Assembly: GCF_001425265.1 (NCBI RefSeq) | Contig: NZ_LMEC01000024.1 | Coordinates: forward strand, 62,001-126,000 | Reading direction: 5' to 3' | Origin: Massilia sp. Root418 | GTDB taxonomy: Bacteria > Pseudomonadota > Gammaproteobacteria > Burkholderiales > Burkholderiaceae_D | Length of the DNA: 64,000 nt | Shown here: in pieces, positions 1-10,905 of the stretch | Numbering within the stretch: position 1 is the first letter of the stretch | Layout: each line of letters opens with the position of its first letter | The notes under the pieces: model-generated | What the model saw: only the letters and a program-made list of their open reading frames with translations | The model's database searches: none | Told to the model about the DNA's origin: nothing | Program-made: the position numbers and the translations under genes

Positions 1-231
1 GCCAGCACGAAGCTGGCGGGCCAGCCCTGCACGTCCTGCCCCGCCAGCAGCTCGCGCAGCGCCAGGCCGATGGCGTGGTGGGCGTGCAGCGCGCTCACGC
101 CTTCCGGCGAGAACGGCTGCTCGGCCAGCAGCTCGGCCTTCGGACCGAACCAGCGGCTGACCTTCAGCAGGCTCACGGCAAAGCCCGACACGCCGATGCG
201 CAGCGCCTGGCCGGGCAATCTGTTCAGCAGT

Positions 232-239
<8 letters not shown>
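1..239 (-). CDS. Partial GspL/PilM-like protein, N-terminus
   Basis: The first 79 residues of a minus-strand gene that runs off the left edge of the window. It opens MPRLLNRLPGQALRIGVSGF and stays open to base 1. Its ATG overlaps the gspE stop by 8 bases (ATGCCTAG), so it is translationally coupled to the type II secretion operon. The start resembles the actin-like ATPase fold of PilM/GspL relatives (IGVSGFAVSLLKVSRW, then a statement-like LLAEQPF segment). The location directly after gspE is where such an assembly-platform gene would be expected. The assignment is inference from context and the short N-terminal stretch; most of the protein is missing. Confidence 0.5.
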
Positions 240-1934
<1,695 letters not shown>

Positions 1935-1938
<4 letters not shown>

Positions 1939-3131
1939 GACATGTCTCCAGCGAGGTCGAAAATAGGCATGTAGAGTAACACCACGATGGCGCCCACCAC
2001 CAGTCCGATGCACGCCATCAGCAGCGGCTCGAAGGTGCGCGTGAACCGGTCGATCCAGCGGCTGATTTCGCCGTCGTAGAAAGCGGCCGACTGGGTCAGC
2101 ATGGGGCCCATGTCGCCGGTGCGCTCGCCCACGCGCAGCATGCGCAGCGAAATCGGGGTGGTCAGGCCGTTGGCTTCGAAGGCGGACGACAGCGGCAGGC
2201 CCGATTCGACGTGGGCGCGCGCGGCCTGCAAGCCCTGCCGCACCGAGGGCGAGACCATGCCCTGCACCGTGTCGATGGCGTGCAGGATGGTGATGCCGCC
2301 CTCGCTCAGCATGCCCAGCGTGAGGTAGAGGCGCGACAGTTCATAGATGCGCACGCGCTCGCCAATGCCCGGCAGGCGCGACATGAGGCGCAGCAGGCCG
2401 CCGTTGGTCATCAGGCGGCGCAGGCCGAACACCAGGATGCCCAGCGCCAGCGCCACGCCGGCCAGCAAGGCGGTGGTGTGGGCGGCGGCGAACTGTCCCC
2501 AGCTGAGCATGAGCTGCGACATCCACGGCAGGTTGCGCCCGGCGCCCTGGTACACCTCGGCGAAGCGCGGCACCACGTAGGCGATCAGGAACAGGCTCAC
2601 GCCGCCGCCCACCAGCAGCAGGATGGACGGGTAGATGGCGGCGCTGACGATCTTGGCGCGCACGGTGTCGATGCGCTGCTGGTAGTCGATGAAGCGGGAC
2701 AGCGCGCGCGGCAGGTCGCTGGTGCCTTCGGCGGCCTTGACGATGCCCACGTACAGCGGCGGGAACAGTTCCGGCTGGTCGGCCAGCACGGCCGAGAAGC
2801 GCTGCCCTTCGCGCAGGCCGCCCAGCAGCCGTTCCAGCACGCCGCGCGTGGCCGGGCCGGCTTCCTTCTCCAGCAGCGCCTCCAGCGCCTCCACCACGCC
2901 CAGGCCGGCGGTGAGCAGGGCCAGCAGTTCCTGGCTGAACAGCACCAGCGAGAGCGACCTGCCCTTGGCGCGGCCGATGGGCAGGCCAAGGCCGCCGCGC
3001 ACCGGTGCGATGGCGCTCACGAACAGGCCGCGCGCCTCCACCTGGCGGCGCGCATCCGCTTCATCGCGGCCGTCGACCACCTGGCGGCCGATCACCATGT
3101 CCGGCGACAGAGTACGTACTTCGAACTGCAT
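1935..3131 (-). CDS. gspF: Type II secretion inner-membrane protein GspF
   Basis: Inner-membrane platform protein of the type II secretion system that links the GspE ATPase to the growing pseudopilus. The 398-residue product has the GspF/PilC architecture: two repeated cytoplasmic helical domains (about residues 60-185 and 265-385) and three hydrophobic segments, around 165-190, 215-235 and 370-390. The N-terminal MQFEVRTL and the motif LSRLYLTLGMLSEGG are typical of the family. The gene ends in a 4-base overlap with gspE and starts 38 bases after gspG. GspF and PilC are close relatives; the pseudopilin next door favours GspF. Confidence 0.92.
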
Positions 3132-3169
3132 GGGAGGAGCCGGTGTGCTGAGGGTTGCGGGCAGTGGCG

Positions 3170-3613
3170 TTATTGCGACGTGATGTCGGCGTCTTCGCCG
3201 GTGCCGCCGGGCTGGCCATCCTTGCCCAGGGAAAGGATTTCATATTCGCCCTTGGTGCCGGGGGCGCGGTATTGGTAAGGCTTGCCCCACGGATCGGGCG
3301 GCACGCCCTTTTTCAGGTAGGGGCCGTTCCACTTGGCGCCGGCCGAGGCGGGCGCCGCCAGCAGCGCGCCCAGGCCCTCTTCCGCGCTCGGGTAGCGGCC
3401 CACGTCCAGGCGGTAGGTGTCGAGCGATTTTTCAAACGCTTCGATCTGCGCCTTGGCGATCGTCACTTCCGACTTGCCCAGCTGGGAGAAGTATTTGGGA
3501 CCGACATAGGCCGCCAGCAAACCGATGATGACAATCACCACCAGCAGTTCCAGCAAGGTGAAACCGGGGGCGCGGCGTGGCGCTTTATTGCCTTGTAGCA
3601 GTGCTGCGTGCAT
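3170..3613 (-). CDS. gspG: Major pseudopilin GspG
   Basis: Major pseudopilin of the type II secretion system, assembled in the periplasm after prepilin peptidase cleavage. The 147-residue protein has a short basic leader, the cleavage site G-FTLLE at about residue 17, and the hydrophobic helix LLVVIVIIGLLAAYV. The C-terminal half carries the GspG signatures YPSAEEGLGAL, DPWGKPYQY and the calcium-loop region ending in D residues (GTGEDAD). An AAGGAG ribosome site lies 8 bases before the ATG. It is the first gene of gspG-gspF-gspE here. Length and motifs are normal. Confidence 0.95.
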   Translation of the reverse strand: MHAALLQGNKAPRRAPGFTLLELLVVIVIIGLLAAYVGPKYFSQLGKSEVTIAKAQIEAFEKSLDTYRLDVGRYPSAEEGLGALLAAPASAGAKWNGPYLKKGVPPDPWGKPYQYRAPGTKGEYEILSLGKDGQPGGTGEDADITSQ

Positions 3614-3694
3614 CCGAACAACTCCTTTTTTGCGGCGGAAGCCTGAAACCGCCTAGCCTACCACGCGGTTTAAGCTTTCGACAACGTTTTCCGC

Positions 3695-3728
3695 AATAAA
3701 AAAGCCGCACAGGCTGGGCCTGTGCGGC
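3695..3728 (-). terminator. Rho-independent terminator after the S8 protease gene
   Basis: Perfect 10-base stem GCCGCACAGG / CCTGTGCGGC (3704-3713 and 3719-3728) with a 5-base loop. On the minus strand it is followed by a T-rich run. It lies about 35 bases after the stop of the protease gene at 3764. Confidence 0.88.
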
Positions 3729-3763
3729 TGCTTACGGCAGGCTGGCGGTGATCAGCCGGGCGA

Positions 3764-6700
3764 TCAGTCGACCAGCTTGCTGCGCGTGCGTTCCGTTTCC
3801 GCCACAGGGATGGAGGCGGTGCCGGTGTTCACGTTGATGACGGTGGTGGTCTGCACGTTGCCGCTCAGATCCTGGAACTGCACACCGCCCAGGTAAGCGG
3901 TGTCGTTGGCCAGGCCGGACCAGGTGACGGCCACGGTGGCGGCGGTATTGGCCACCACTTTGCCTGGCAGCGCCACGGTGAACTTGCCGCCCAGGTCGGC
4001 GGTGGTCACCACGGTGGAGAGCAGCTTGTGCGTCATGCTGTCGCCGCCGCCGTAGGCCACCACGCAGACCTTGTAGTTGCCCGCGTCCGGCGAGGCAAGC
4101 TGCACCGATTCGTTGCTGCCGTTATTGCCCGAGTAGCCCCAGGCGCCGGACGGGGTCAGCACGCCCATGTCGTTGTCGTCGCCTGCCGTGCTGGTGTCCT
4201 GGTCGCGCAGCGCGAAGCGGGCCGCCACGGTGCCGGCCGGCACCGCCACGTTGTACACCTTGACGTTCGGCAGGTCGGTGCCGGCAGCACAGGCCGCCTT
4301 CAGGTTGGCCGAGCTCATCGCGGCTGGCGCCAGCGTGACCGCCTCGCCCACGGTCGGCGCTTTCAGACCGCCCTTGAGCGCCGTCATGCGGCCGTTGAAG
4401 GTGGCTTTGACCGGGAACAGGCGGGTGCCCGACGGTTTGTCGCCGCTCAGCTGCGCCGGCGACGCGATGGACTTGCCGGTGCGGGCCTGGATCGGGCTGC
4501 GCACCACGTGGCTGCCGTCGGTCCAGCTCAGGCTGCCGAAGTTCCAGACGCCGCTGGCGGCGCCGGCCGGGGTCAGCTTGACGGTGAAGGCGGCGGTTTC
4601 GCCCGGCGCCAGCGTCAGGGTGGACGGGGTCACCACGGTGGTGAAGCCGGGCACCGCGGCGGTGGCGTTGTAGGTGGCGCTGGCGCCGCCCACATTGGTC
4701 ACCGAACGGCGCACCGTGACCGAGGTCTGCACGCCGCCCACGGTGATCGAAGGCAGGTTCAGGTTGTAGGTCTCGTCCAGCGTGCCGTAGGTGATGCAGT
4801 CGCTTTGCGGCTGCACGGCGGCCTTGTTCACCTTGCACTGGTAGGCCACGTAATCGGCCTTCTTGGCGTCGTACACCAGGCCCGGATCGGCGGCCTTGTT
4901 GGGGTCGACGTGGCCGGCGCCCTGCGCCCACGGCAGCAGGCCGTTCTGCGCGCCGGCCAGGCCGTCGTTCAGGGTGGTGAAGGCGGTGGTCATCAGCGCC
5001 GACTTGATGGCGGCAGGCGACCAGTCCGGATGCAGCTGGCGCAGCAGCAGGCCGAGGCCGGCAACGTGCGGGCTGGACATCGAGGTGCCCTGGTAGGACG
5101 CGTAAGCAGGCGGCGGCACCATGGTGCCGGCCGCAACCAGCGCGTGCTCGGCCGGGGTCAGCGCGGCGGTGACGCTGGCGATCACGTCCACGCCGGGCGC
5201 GGTCAGGTCGGGCTTGAGCATATTGCTGTCACCCGCGTTCGGGCCGCGCGAGGAGAAGCCGGCCATGATGGGCGCCGGCGCGGTCTTGATGGCAAAGGCG
5301 CTGATGGCCGCGCTGGCGTTGGCCGCCTGCGCTGCCGCGTAAGCCTTGATGGCCGCACCGTCGGCAGCCGACACGTGCACGCTCGGCACGGAATGCGCTT
5401 CCGACACCAGGCCGCCGCCGTTGTCGGCCAGGACCATGCCGATACCGCCGGCTTGCTGCACGGCCAGGCTCTTGTCGACGCGGGCGTTTTCGCCGCGCGT
5501 GCAGATCACCACCTTACCGCCCACCTTGGCCGGGTCCAGCTTGACCTGGTTGAAGCCGGCGGCAGCGCCGCCGTCGCTGAAGCACAGGCTGGCGTCGCCG
5601 CCGCCCAGGCCTGCGTCTTCCGCGCGGACCAGCGGCGCGGACGACAGCGGGTTCACGTTCAGCGATGCGCCGCTGTACTTGGTGCCGCTGCCCAGGGTGA
5701 CGTCGGCGCGGGTGCTGCGGTCATGGGTGGAGGCGGCTACCGTGGTCAGCCATGGGCTGACGTGGGCCACCGCCTGCGCGGGACCGCTGTTGCCGGCCGA
5801 CGCGGCCACGAACACGCCCGCCAGCGATGCGCGGTAGAAAGCCTGTTCGACCGGATCGTTGACCGAGGTCTGCGAGCCGCTGATCGAGTAGTTGATGACG
5901 TTCACGCCATCCTTGACGGCGTCGTCGATGGCCAGCACCGAGTCCGAGTTGTAGCAGGTGTTGCTGGCGTTGGTGCCGTCGTCGGCGGTGGGATCGTCGA
6001 AGGTCCAGCACACTTTGTAGGCGGCGATGCGCGCGCGCGGCGCCATGCCGGTGCTCGGGCCCATCGGCACGCCGTTCACGGTGGCAAAGGCGCCCGAGTT
6101 GCCGGCGGCGGTGGACGCCGTGTGGCTGCCGTGGCCGCCATGCCCGGTGGACACGCCATTGCTGCCGATGTTGGAGTCGCGCGGCGAATAGAATTCGCTC
6201 CAGTTCTTCTTGGAACCGTTGGGCGAGGCCAGGAAGCCGGCGTTGTAGTACTTGGCGCCGATCAGCTTGTTGTTGCAATGCAGACCGGCGTCAAAGCCCT
6301 CGCCGCTCTGGCAGCCGCCCTTGAAGGTGGCCGGCGGGCTGAGGTAAGCCAGGGTGCCCGAGCCGTCGAAGGTCGGGTTGCCGTCGGCGTCGACGCGGTC
6401 GGCGAAGGCCGGGTTTTCCGGCCAGATGCCGCTGTCGACCACGCCGATCACCATGTTCTCGCCCTTCACCAGCTGGCCGCCGGTGAATTTGGACCACAGG
6501 CCGCCGGCCGTGCTCAGGCCCAGGAAACGCGCGGTGGAAATGGTGTCGACGCGGCGGGCGGCGTCGGCCTGCACGTCGGCCACGGCAGGATTCGATTTCA
6601 GCGCCAGCACCTCGGCATCGGTCAGCTGCACGGCAAAGCCGTTCATCACCACGTCGAAGTTGGCGACCACGGTCGGGTTGCCGACGCTGGCCAGCACCTC

Positions 6701-6943
6701 GGTCTTGCGCTCGCCCAGGTAGCGGATGTATTCCTGCACGCTGGGGGCGCGGAAGTCGAACACCTCGCCGGGTGCCGGCTGGGTGGCGGCCAGGCCGGTG
6801 ACGCCGCCGCTATAGGTGGCGGCAGGCTGGTCTTGCAGCTGCACGATGTAGGTGCGGCGTTGTTCTTGCGCGGTGGCGGTGATGGTCAGGCTGGACAGCA
6901 ATGCCAGCACGGCCATGGAAATTGGACGCAGGTTCAGGTTCAT
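3764..6943 (-). CDS. Secreted subtilisin-like serine protease (S8 family)
   Basis: Large extracellular serine peptidase of 1059 residues. It has a Sec signal peptide (about 1-26), an inhibitor I9-type propeptide (about 30-132, containing RRTYIVQLQDQPA and MNGFAVQLT) and a subtilase domain with the triad Asp170 (VVDSGIWP), His271 (GHGGHGSHTA) and Ser621 (GTSMSSPHVAGL). A PA-type insert sits between His and Ser (about 430-545), as in cucumisin-like and lactocepin-like subtilases. After about residue 735 follow an Fn3-like domain and a C-terminal domain resembling a pre-peptidase C-terminal fold. No PEP-CTERM anchor is present, so it is probably released. It sits next to the gspGFE genes, which makes it a plausible T2SS substrate; that is inference. 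A clear terminator follows the gene. The substrate is unknown. Confidence 0.92.
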   Translation of the reverse strand: MNLNLRPISMAVLALLSSLTITATAQEQRRTYIVQLQDQPAATYSGGVTGLAATQPAPGEVFDFRAPSVQEYIRYLGERKTEVLASVGNPTVVANFDVVMNGFAVQLTDAEVLALKSNPAVADVQADAARRVDTISTARFLGLSTAGGLWSKFTGGQLVKGENMVIGVVDSGIWPENPAFADRVDADGNPTFDGSGTLAYLSPPATFKGGCQSGEGFDAGLHCNNKLIGAKYYNAGFLASPNGSKKNWSEFYSPRDSNIGSNGVSTGHGGHGSHTASTAAGNSGAFATVNGVPMGPSTGMAPRARIAAYKVCWTFDDPTADDGTNASNTCYNSDSVLAIDDAVKDGVNVINYSISGSQTSVNDPVEQAFYRASLAGVFVAASAGNSGPAQAVAHVSPWLTTVAASTHDRSTRADVTLGSGTKYSGASLNVNPLSSAPLVRAEDAGLGGGDASLCFSDGGAAAGFNQVKLDPAKVGGKVVICTRGENARVDKSLAVQQAGGIGMVLADNGGGLVSEAHSVPSVHVSAADGAAIKAYAAAQAANASAAISAFAIKTAPAPIMAGFSSRGPNAGDSNMLKPDLTAPGVDVIASVTAALTPAEHALVAAGTMVPPPAYASYQGTSMSSPHVAGLGLLLRQLHPDWSPAAIKSALMTTAFTTLNDGLAGAQNGLLPWAQGAGHVDPNKAADPGLVYDAKKADYVAYQCKVNKAAVQPQSDCITYGTLDETYNLNLPSITVGGVQTSVTVRRSVTNVGGASATYNATAAVPGFTTVVTPSTLTLAPGETAAFTVKLTPAGAASGVWNFGSLSWTDGSHVVRSPIQARTGKSIASPAQLSGDKPSGTRLFPVKATFNGRMTALKGGLKAPTVGEAVTLAPAAMSSANLKAACAAGTDLPNVKVYNVAVPAGTVAARFALRDQDTSTAGDDNDMGVLTPSGAWGYSGNNGSNESVQLASPDAGNYKVCVVAYGGGDSMTHKLLSTVVTTADLGGKFTVALPGKVVANTAATVAVTWSGLANDTAYLGGVQFQDLSGNVQTTTVINVNTGTASIPVAETERTRSKLVD

Positions 6944-6983
6944 GGTTTTTCCCGGAATGAATTAAGAATGGAACAGCGCAGGC

Positions 6984-7718
6984 TCAAGCCGAACGGCGGC
7001 GGCGCGACAGCGCGCGCAGGCCGATCACGCCGAGGCCGAGGCCGAACAAGGCGATGCTGGTGGGTTCCGGGATGGTGGTGATGTTATCGAGCGCAATGTT
7101 GCCGATGCCGGTGGTGCGGCTGCAATTGCCGCTGAAGTCGCAGCCGTAGCCGTAAATGCGCACGTAGTTAAACTCATAGCCCGACAGGGGCGACAGGTCG
7201 TAGGTGGCGAAATTGAAGGCGCCGCCGGTCGGGCCCGGCAGGAAGATGGTCTGGGCGCTGCCCACGGCCTGGTTGAGTGCGTTGAAGCCCTGGATCAGCA
7301 GCGCGCCGGCGGTGCCGGGGAAGGTGGTGCCGTCGGCGCCGATGTAGCTCGCCTGCAGGCTGCCCAGGCGGAAATTGTTGCCGCTGTTCAGGCCGAAGTA
7401 CAGGTAGCCGTCGTTCAGGCCGGCGTAGTAGTTGGTCGGGTTGTTGACCGGGCAGCCGCCGGAGAAGCACAGGCCGTTGTCGGAACCGTCGATGATCACG
7501 CCAGCCAGGTCGGTGGTCTGTGTGTTGCCGTAGGCATAGGTCTCGATCCAGAAATCGCCGGTTTGCACCACGCCGCCTGCGTACAGCAGCGGCGAGTCTT
7601 CAAAGCCGCTTTCAAAATTGATTACTCCCGCTTGGGCAAAGCTGCTTGCTGCTAGCGCCGCAACGCATGCCGCTTTTTTGAACAGTTTGCTCGTACCGCT
7701 TGTCATAAATTTAGCCAC
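6984..7718 (-). CDS. PEP-CTERM sorting-domain protein
   Basis: Exported protein of 244 residues. It has an N-terminal signal peptide (positive n-region KLFKK, hydrophobic core, cleavage near SFAQA-G). The C-terminal PEP-CTERM tripartite signal is IPEPTS, then a hydrophobic helix (IALFGLGLGVIGL), then the basic tail SRRRRSA. Such proteins are recognised by exosortases; the XrtB gene is at 30.2-31.1 kb in this window. The body is rich in Gly, Asn and Tyr with four Cys and resembles beta-sandwich surface proteins; I do not recognise a specific function. The frame opens with GTG at 7718, preceded by GGGGATT; the ATG at 7706 is an alternative. It is 40 bases upstream of the S8 protease gene and may be co-transcribed with it. 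Confidence 0.85.
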   Translation of the reverse strand: MAKFMTSGTSKLFKKAACVAALAASSFAQAGVINFESGFEDSPLLYAGGVVQTGDFWIETYAYGNTQTTDLAGVIIDGSDNGLCFSGGCPVNNPTNYYAGLNDGYLYFGLNSGNNFRLGSLQASYIGADGTTFPGTAGALLIQGFNALNQAVGSAQTIFLPGPTGGAFNFATYDLSPLSGYEFNYVRIYGYGCDFSGNCSRTTGIGNIALDNITTIPEPTSIALFGLGLGVIGLRALSRRRRSA

Positions 7719-7920
7719 GGAATCCCCTGGATATAAATGGTCTATTAATTTTTAGAAAGTTGTCTTGTCTTATGGATAGACAACTTGCCCGCCCCAACCA
7801 CTCCCCTAGTTGAGTCTGCTCGTACAAGCATTAAACGTGCCCATGAAATATTTTCAAAAGAATCAGGAAGTTGCCGAGACATCATGATTGCAAGGAAGTC
7901 AAACTGTAAGATTTTCCGAC

Positions 7921-7959
7921 AAAAAAGCCAGCCGCGTGAAGCAGGTTCACGCTGCGGCT
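7921..7959 (-). terminator. Terminator after the lipoprotein gene
   Basis: Interrupted stem AGCCGC-GTGAA / TTCAC-GCT-GCGGCT, followed on the minus strand by TTTTTT. It starts about 12 bases after the stop of the gene at 7972. The region 7719-7920 between it and the PEP-CTERM gene is AT-rich with no gene and probably holds that gene's promoter. Confidence 0.7.
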
Positions 7960-7971
7960 CGGGCGGGGAGA

Positions 7972-8469
7972 TCAGTCAGCGCGGCCGGACGGCGCGCTGG
8001 GCAAGGTGCGGCACAAGCCGCCGGCGCAGCCGACGGCAGGTTCGACAATAACCTGGCAGGTGGACACCCTGCCCTGTTTTTCGGCGTCTGCGTTGGCCGC
8101 CTTGCGCAACGCGGTGTAGCGCTCGGCAAGCGGTGCAGCTTCGGGCAGGCGCGCAGCGGAAACGGCCAGCCATGCGGACGGCCCGCCGCACAGGCGGGCA
8201 CCGACCGGCACCGCGCGGCAATCGCTCGCAGCGCGGCAGGCGGATGCAGTTTCCAGGGCGCGCAGGCGCTGCAGCAATTCCGGCGCGCCCGCCGTACCGG
8301 CCGCTGAGCCAGCCACTGAGCCAGCCACTGTAGCCGGCGCCGTCACGGGCACTGGCGGCACGGGCTGCGCGCCGTTGGCGGCGGCTGTGCCGGCGCCGCT
8401 GCCGGCCGAGGCGGCGCAGCCCAGCAAGACGCTGGCGGCGGCTAGTGCAAGAAGCAGGGTTGGTCGCAT
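7972..8469 (-). CDS. Putative lipoprotein of unknown function
   Basis: A 165-residue protein with a lipoprotein signal peptide: MRPTLLLALAAASVLLGC, with the lipobox LLGC placing the acylated Cys at about residue 18. An Ala/Val/Pro/Gly-rich linker (about 20-62, with a VAGSVAGSAAG near-repeat) leads to a small domain with six Cys, including SACRAASDCRAVPVG and GCAGGLCRTLP. The even number and spacing suggest disulfides in the periplasm. No family was recognised with certainty. It is a single gene with its own terminator, downstream of the epsA-like regulator. Confidence 0.7.
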   Translation of the reverse strand: MRPTLLLALAAASVLLGCAASAGSGAGTAAANGAQPVPPVPVTAPATVAGSVAGSAAGTAGAPELLQRLRALETASACRAASDCRAVPVGARLCGGPSAWLAVSAARLPEAAPLAERYTALRKAANADAEKQGRVSTCQVIVEPAVGCAGGLCRTLPSAPSGRAD

Positions 8470-8533
8470 GGCGGTGGCGGCAAGAGGCCGGCCAGGTTGG
8501 GATGTGCCATCATGTGCTTGTGCGGCCGCCGCG

Positions 8534-9342
8534 TCAAGCGCGCCGCGCGCCTCCGTCCAGCAGGCTCAGTGCCATGCCGCGCGCCACCGCCTGGGTACGG
8601 TTGCTCACGCCCAGCGTCTTGTAGATGCGCTGCAGGTGGTTCTTCACCGTGAGGCCGCTGATGCCCAGGATCTGGCCGACTTCGGTGTTGCTCTTGCCTT
8701 CCCTGACCCAATGCAGGATTTCCATTTCGCGCCGGCTGACAGCGCGCTCGGCAGGTGCGGCCGGCGATTGGCTCTCCAGCCGCAACAGCGCCAGATGCAG
8801 ATGGGGCAGCAGCAGTTCAATGAAGTATGCCTGGCGCGGCCCCGGCCGCTGCGGCATGCCGAACAGCGCAAAGCAGGTGCTGCCGCCGGGCAGCGCGCCA
8901 CTGCCGTGCAGCAGCACATTGGCGAAGCCGAGCCGCAGCAGTTCTGGCGCGAATGCATCCCAGGGGTCCGCACTGGTGCCGCGCGGCGGCGCCGCCTCCA
9001 GTGCGGCCGGCCGGGCGTGCGCGCCGTGGATACAGGCGTGGCGGGCCAGGCGCAGCGCCAGTCCCCGGGCCGGATCGGCCAGGTGCGCCAGCACGTCATT
9101 ATCGAGCACGGTGCCGTGCAGGCACTCGATGCGGCTCAGGGCGCCATGCCTGCCGCCCACTGGCGCGAACTGCATGCAGACCATGACCTGATGCGGCAGC
9201 AGCGCCTGCAGCTGGCCCTGCGCCCACAGGAAATAGCTGCGCAGCTCGCGCACCGACAGCGATGCGTCGACGGCGCCCAGCAGATACTCTTGCTCCAGCT
9301 TGCTCAGGATGACGGCCTGCTGCATGGCGGGTGGCCGGCTCA

Positions 9343-9343
<1 letters not shown>
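8534..9343 (-). CDS. epsA: EpsA-like LuxR-family transcriptional regulator
   Basis: A 269-residue DNA-binding regulator. The N-terminal part (LEQEYLLGAVDASLSVRE, then FLWAQGQLQALLPHQVMVC) resembles the XrtB/PEP-CTERM-associated regulator EpsA family, named after Methylobacillus eps loci. The C-terminus is a GerE/LuxR helix-turn-helix (about 200-260: VSRREMEILHWVREGKSN, TVKNHLQRIYKTLGV). There is no autoinducer-binding signature. The true start is the ATG at 9343, which shares one base with the stop of the upstream response regulator (TGATG), so the two are translationally coupled. A reasonable inference is that it controls the eps locus starting about 28 kb away. The family assignment is from memory of the motif, not from a search. 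Confidence 0.78.
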
Positions 9344-10104
<761 letters not shown>

Positions 10105-10141
10105 TATGCATCAGCCCCGATGGCACGCACTAATACAATTT

Positions 10142-10153
10142 AATTGCGCAATT
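10142..10153. promoter_or_regulatory. 12-base palindrome upstream of the response regulator
   Basis: Perfect palindrome AATTGCGCAATT located 38 bases before the start of the response regulator gene, in an AT-rich stretch. The position suits an operator for the regulator pair. No binding protein can be named. Confidence 0.3.
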
Positions 10154-10187
10154 CATAGTTTTTCCGACTAAATACCTGCTGCACCAT

Positions 10188-10221
10188 GGAAAAAGGCGCC
10201 GCCCCTTGCGGAACGGCGCCT
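10188..10221 (-). terminator. Terminator after PEP-CTERM gene
   Basis: Stem AGGCGCCG / CGGCGCCT (10194-10201 and 10214-10221) with a 12-base loop, followed on the minus strand by TTTTCC. It lies about 50 bases after the stop of the PEP-CTERM gene at 10273. Confidence 0.6.
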
Positions 10222-10272
10222 CGGGTGCCAGCAGGCTCGCGCGCACCGCCGGTGCGCGGGCACAACAGCGCT

Positions 10273-10893
10273 TTAGCGCGCGCTGCTGCGGCGGCGGCGC
10301 AGCACCAGCGCCATCAGCGCCAGGCCGGTACCGCTGAGCAGCCAGTCGGACGGCTCCGGCACCGTGGTGACGGCGCCTGGATCGCCAGGGCCATTGCCGA
10401 TTGAACCGCTGCCGCCCGGCACGGTCGGCGGGGTCCACAGGTACTGCGCGATGGCGCCGGTCACAGGGTCGTAATTGCCGACCCAATTGCCCAGGTTGTC
10501 GAAGGCGGTGATGCTGAAGTTGGAGATGTAGCCGGACACCGGATCGGCCGCGCCAGCAAAGCTCAGATCGAACGACAGCACTGAGTTGAAATCAAGCGCG
10601 AAAGCCAGCTCGTTAAATGCCAGGTTGCTGAACAGATAGCCGCCCGCCTGCGGCGTCACGTTCTCGATGTAATCAACGGTGGCGCTGCCGAAGCCAGCCA
10701 GATTGGACATCAGCGCGGTTGCCTCCACGCCGTTGCCGGGCGAGCTGAACTGGAAGTCCAGGTAGCCGTTGGCAACGCCGAAGGTTTTCGTGTCGATCGA
10801 CACCATTACGCCGGCCGAAGCCAGGGTACTGACGGCTGCCAGCACCAGGGTCAGCGCGGCGCGGCGCAGGGTTTTGTTGAAGAAGTTGCTCAT
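10273..10893 (-). CDS. PEP-CTERM sorting-domain protein
   Basis: Exported protein of 206 residues. The signal peptide ends near TLASA-G. The C-terminal sorting signal is VPEPSDW, a hydrophobic segment (LLSGTGLALMALVL) and the basic tail RRRRSSAR. The core has segments such as NGYLDFQFSSPG and LSFDLSFAGAADP, typical of small beta-rich PEP-CTERM proteins (it may belong to the NF038129 type, not verified). It starts 12 bases after the stop of the large nuclease gene, so the two are very likely one transcript, possibly a nuclease with a surface-anchored partner. Function unknown. Confidence 0.83.
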   Translation of the reverse strand: MSNFFNKTLRRAALTLVLAAVSTLASAGVMVSIDTKTFGVANGYLDFQFSSPGNGVEATALMSNLAGFGSATVDYIENVTPQAGGYLFSNLAFNELAFALDFNSVLSFDLSFAGAADPVSGYISNFSITAFDNLGNWVGNYDPVTGAIAQYLWTPPTVPGGSGSIGNGPGDPGAVTTVPEPSDWLLSGTGLALMALVLRRRRSSAR

Positions 10894-10905
10894 GGCTGGA
10901 TGTCC

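Noticed and set aside
4028..7081. Long plus-strand open frame antisense to the S8 protease gene
   Set aside because: Same reason: skewed composition and no domains, while the minus strand has a clear catalytic triad.
8290..8340. Short repeated GAGCCAGCCACT in the lipoprotein gene
   Set aside because: Two copies only, within a low-complexity coding linker (VAGSVAGSAAG).
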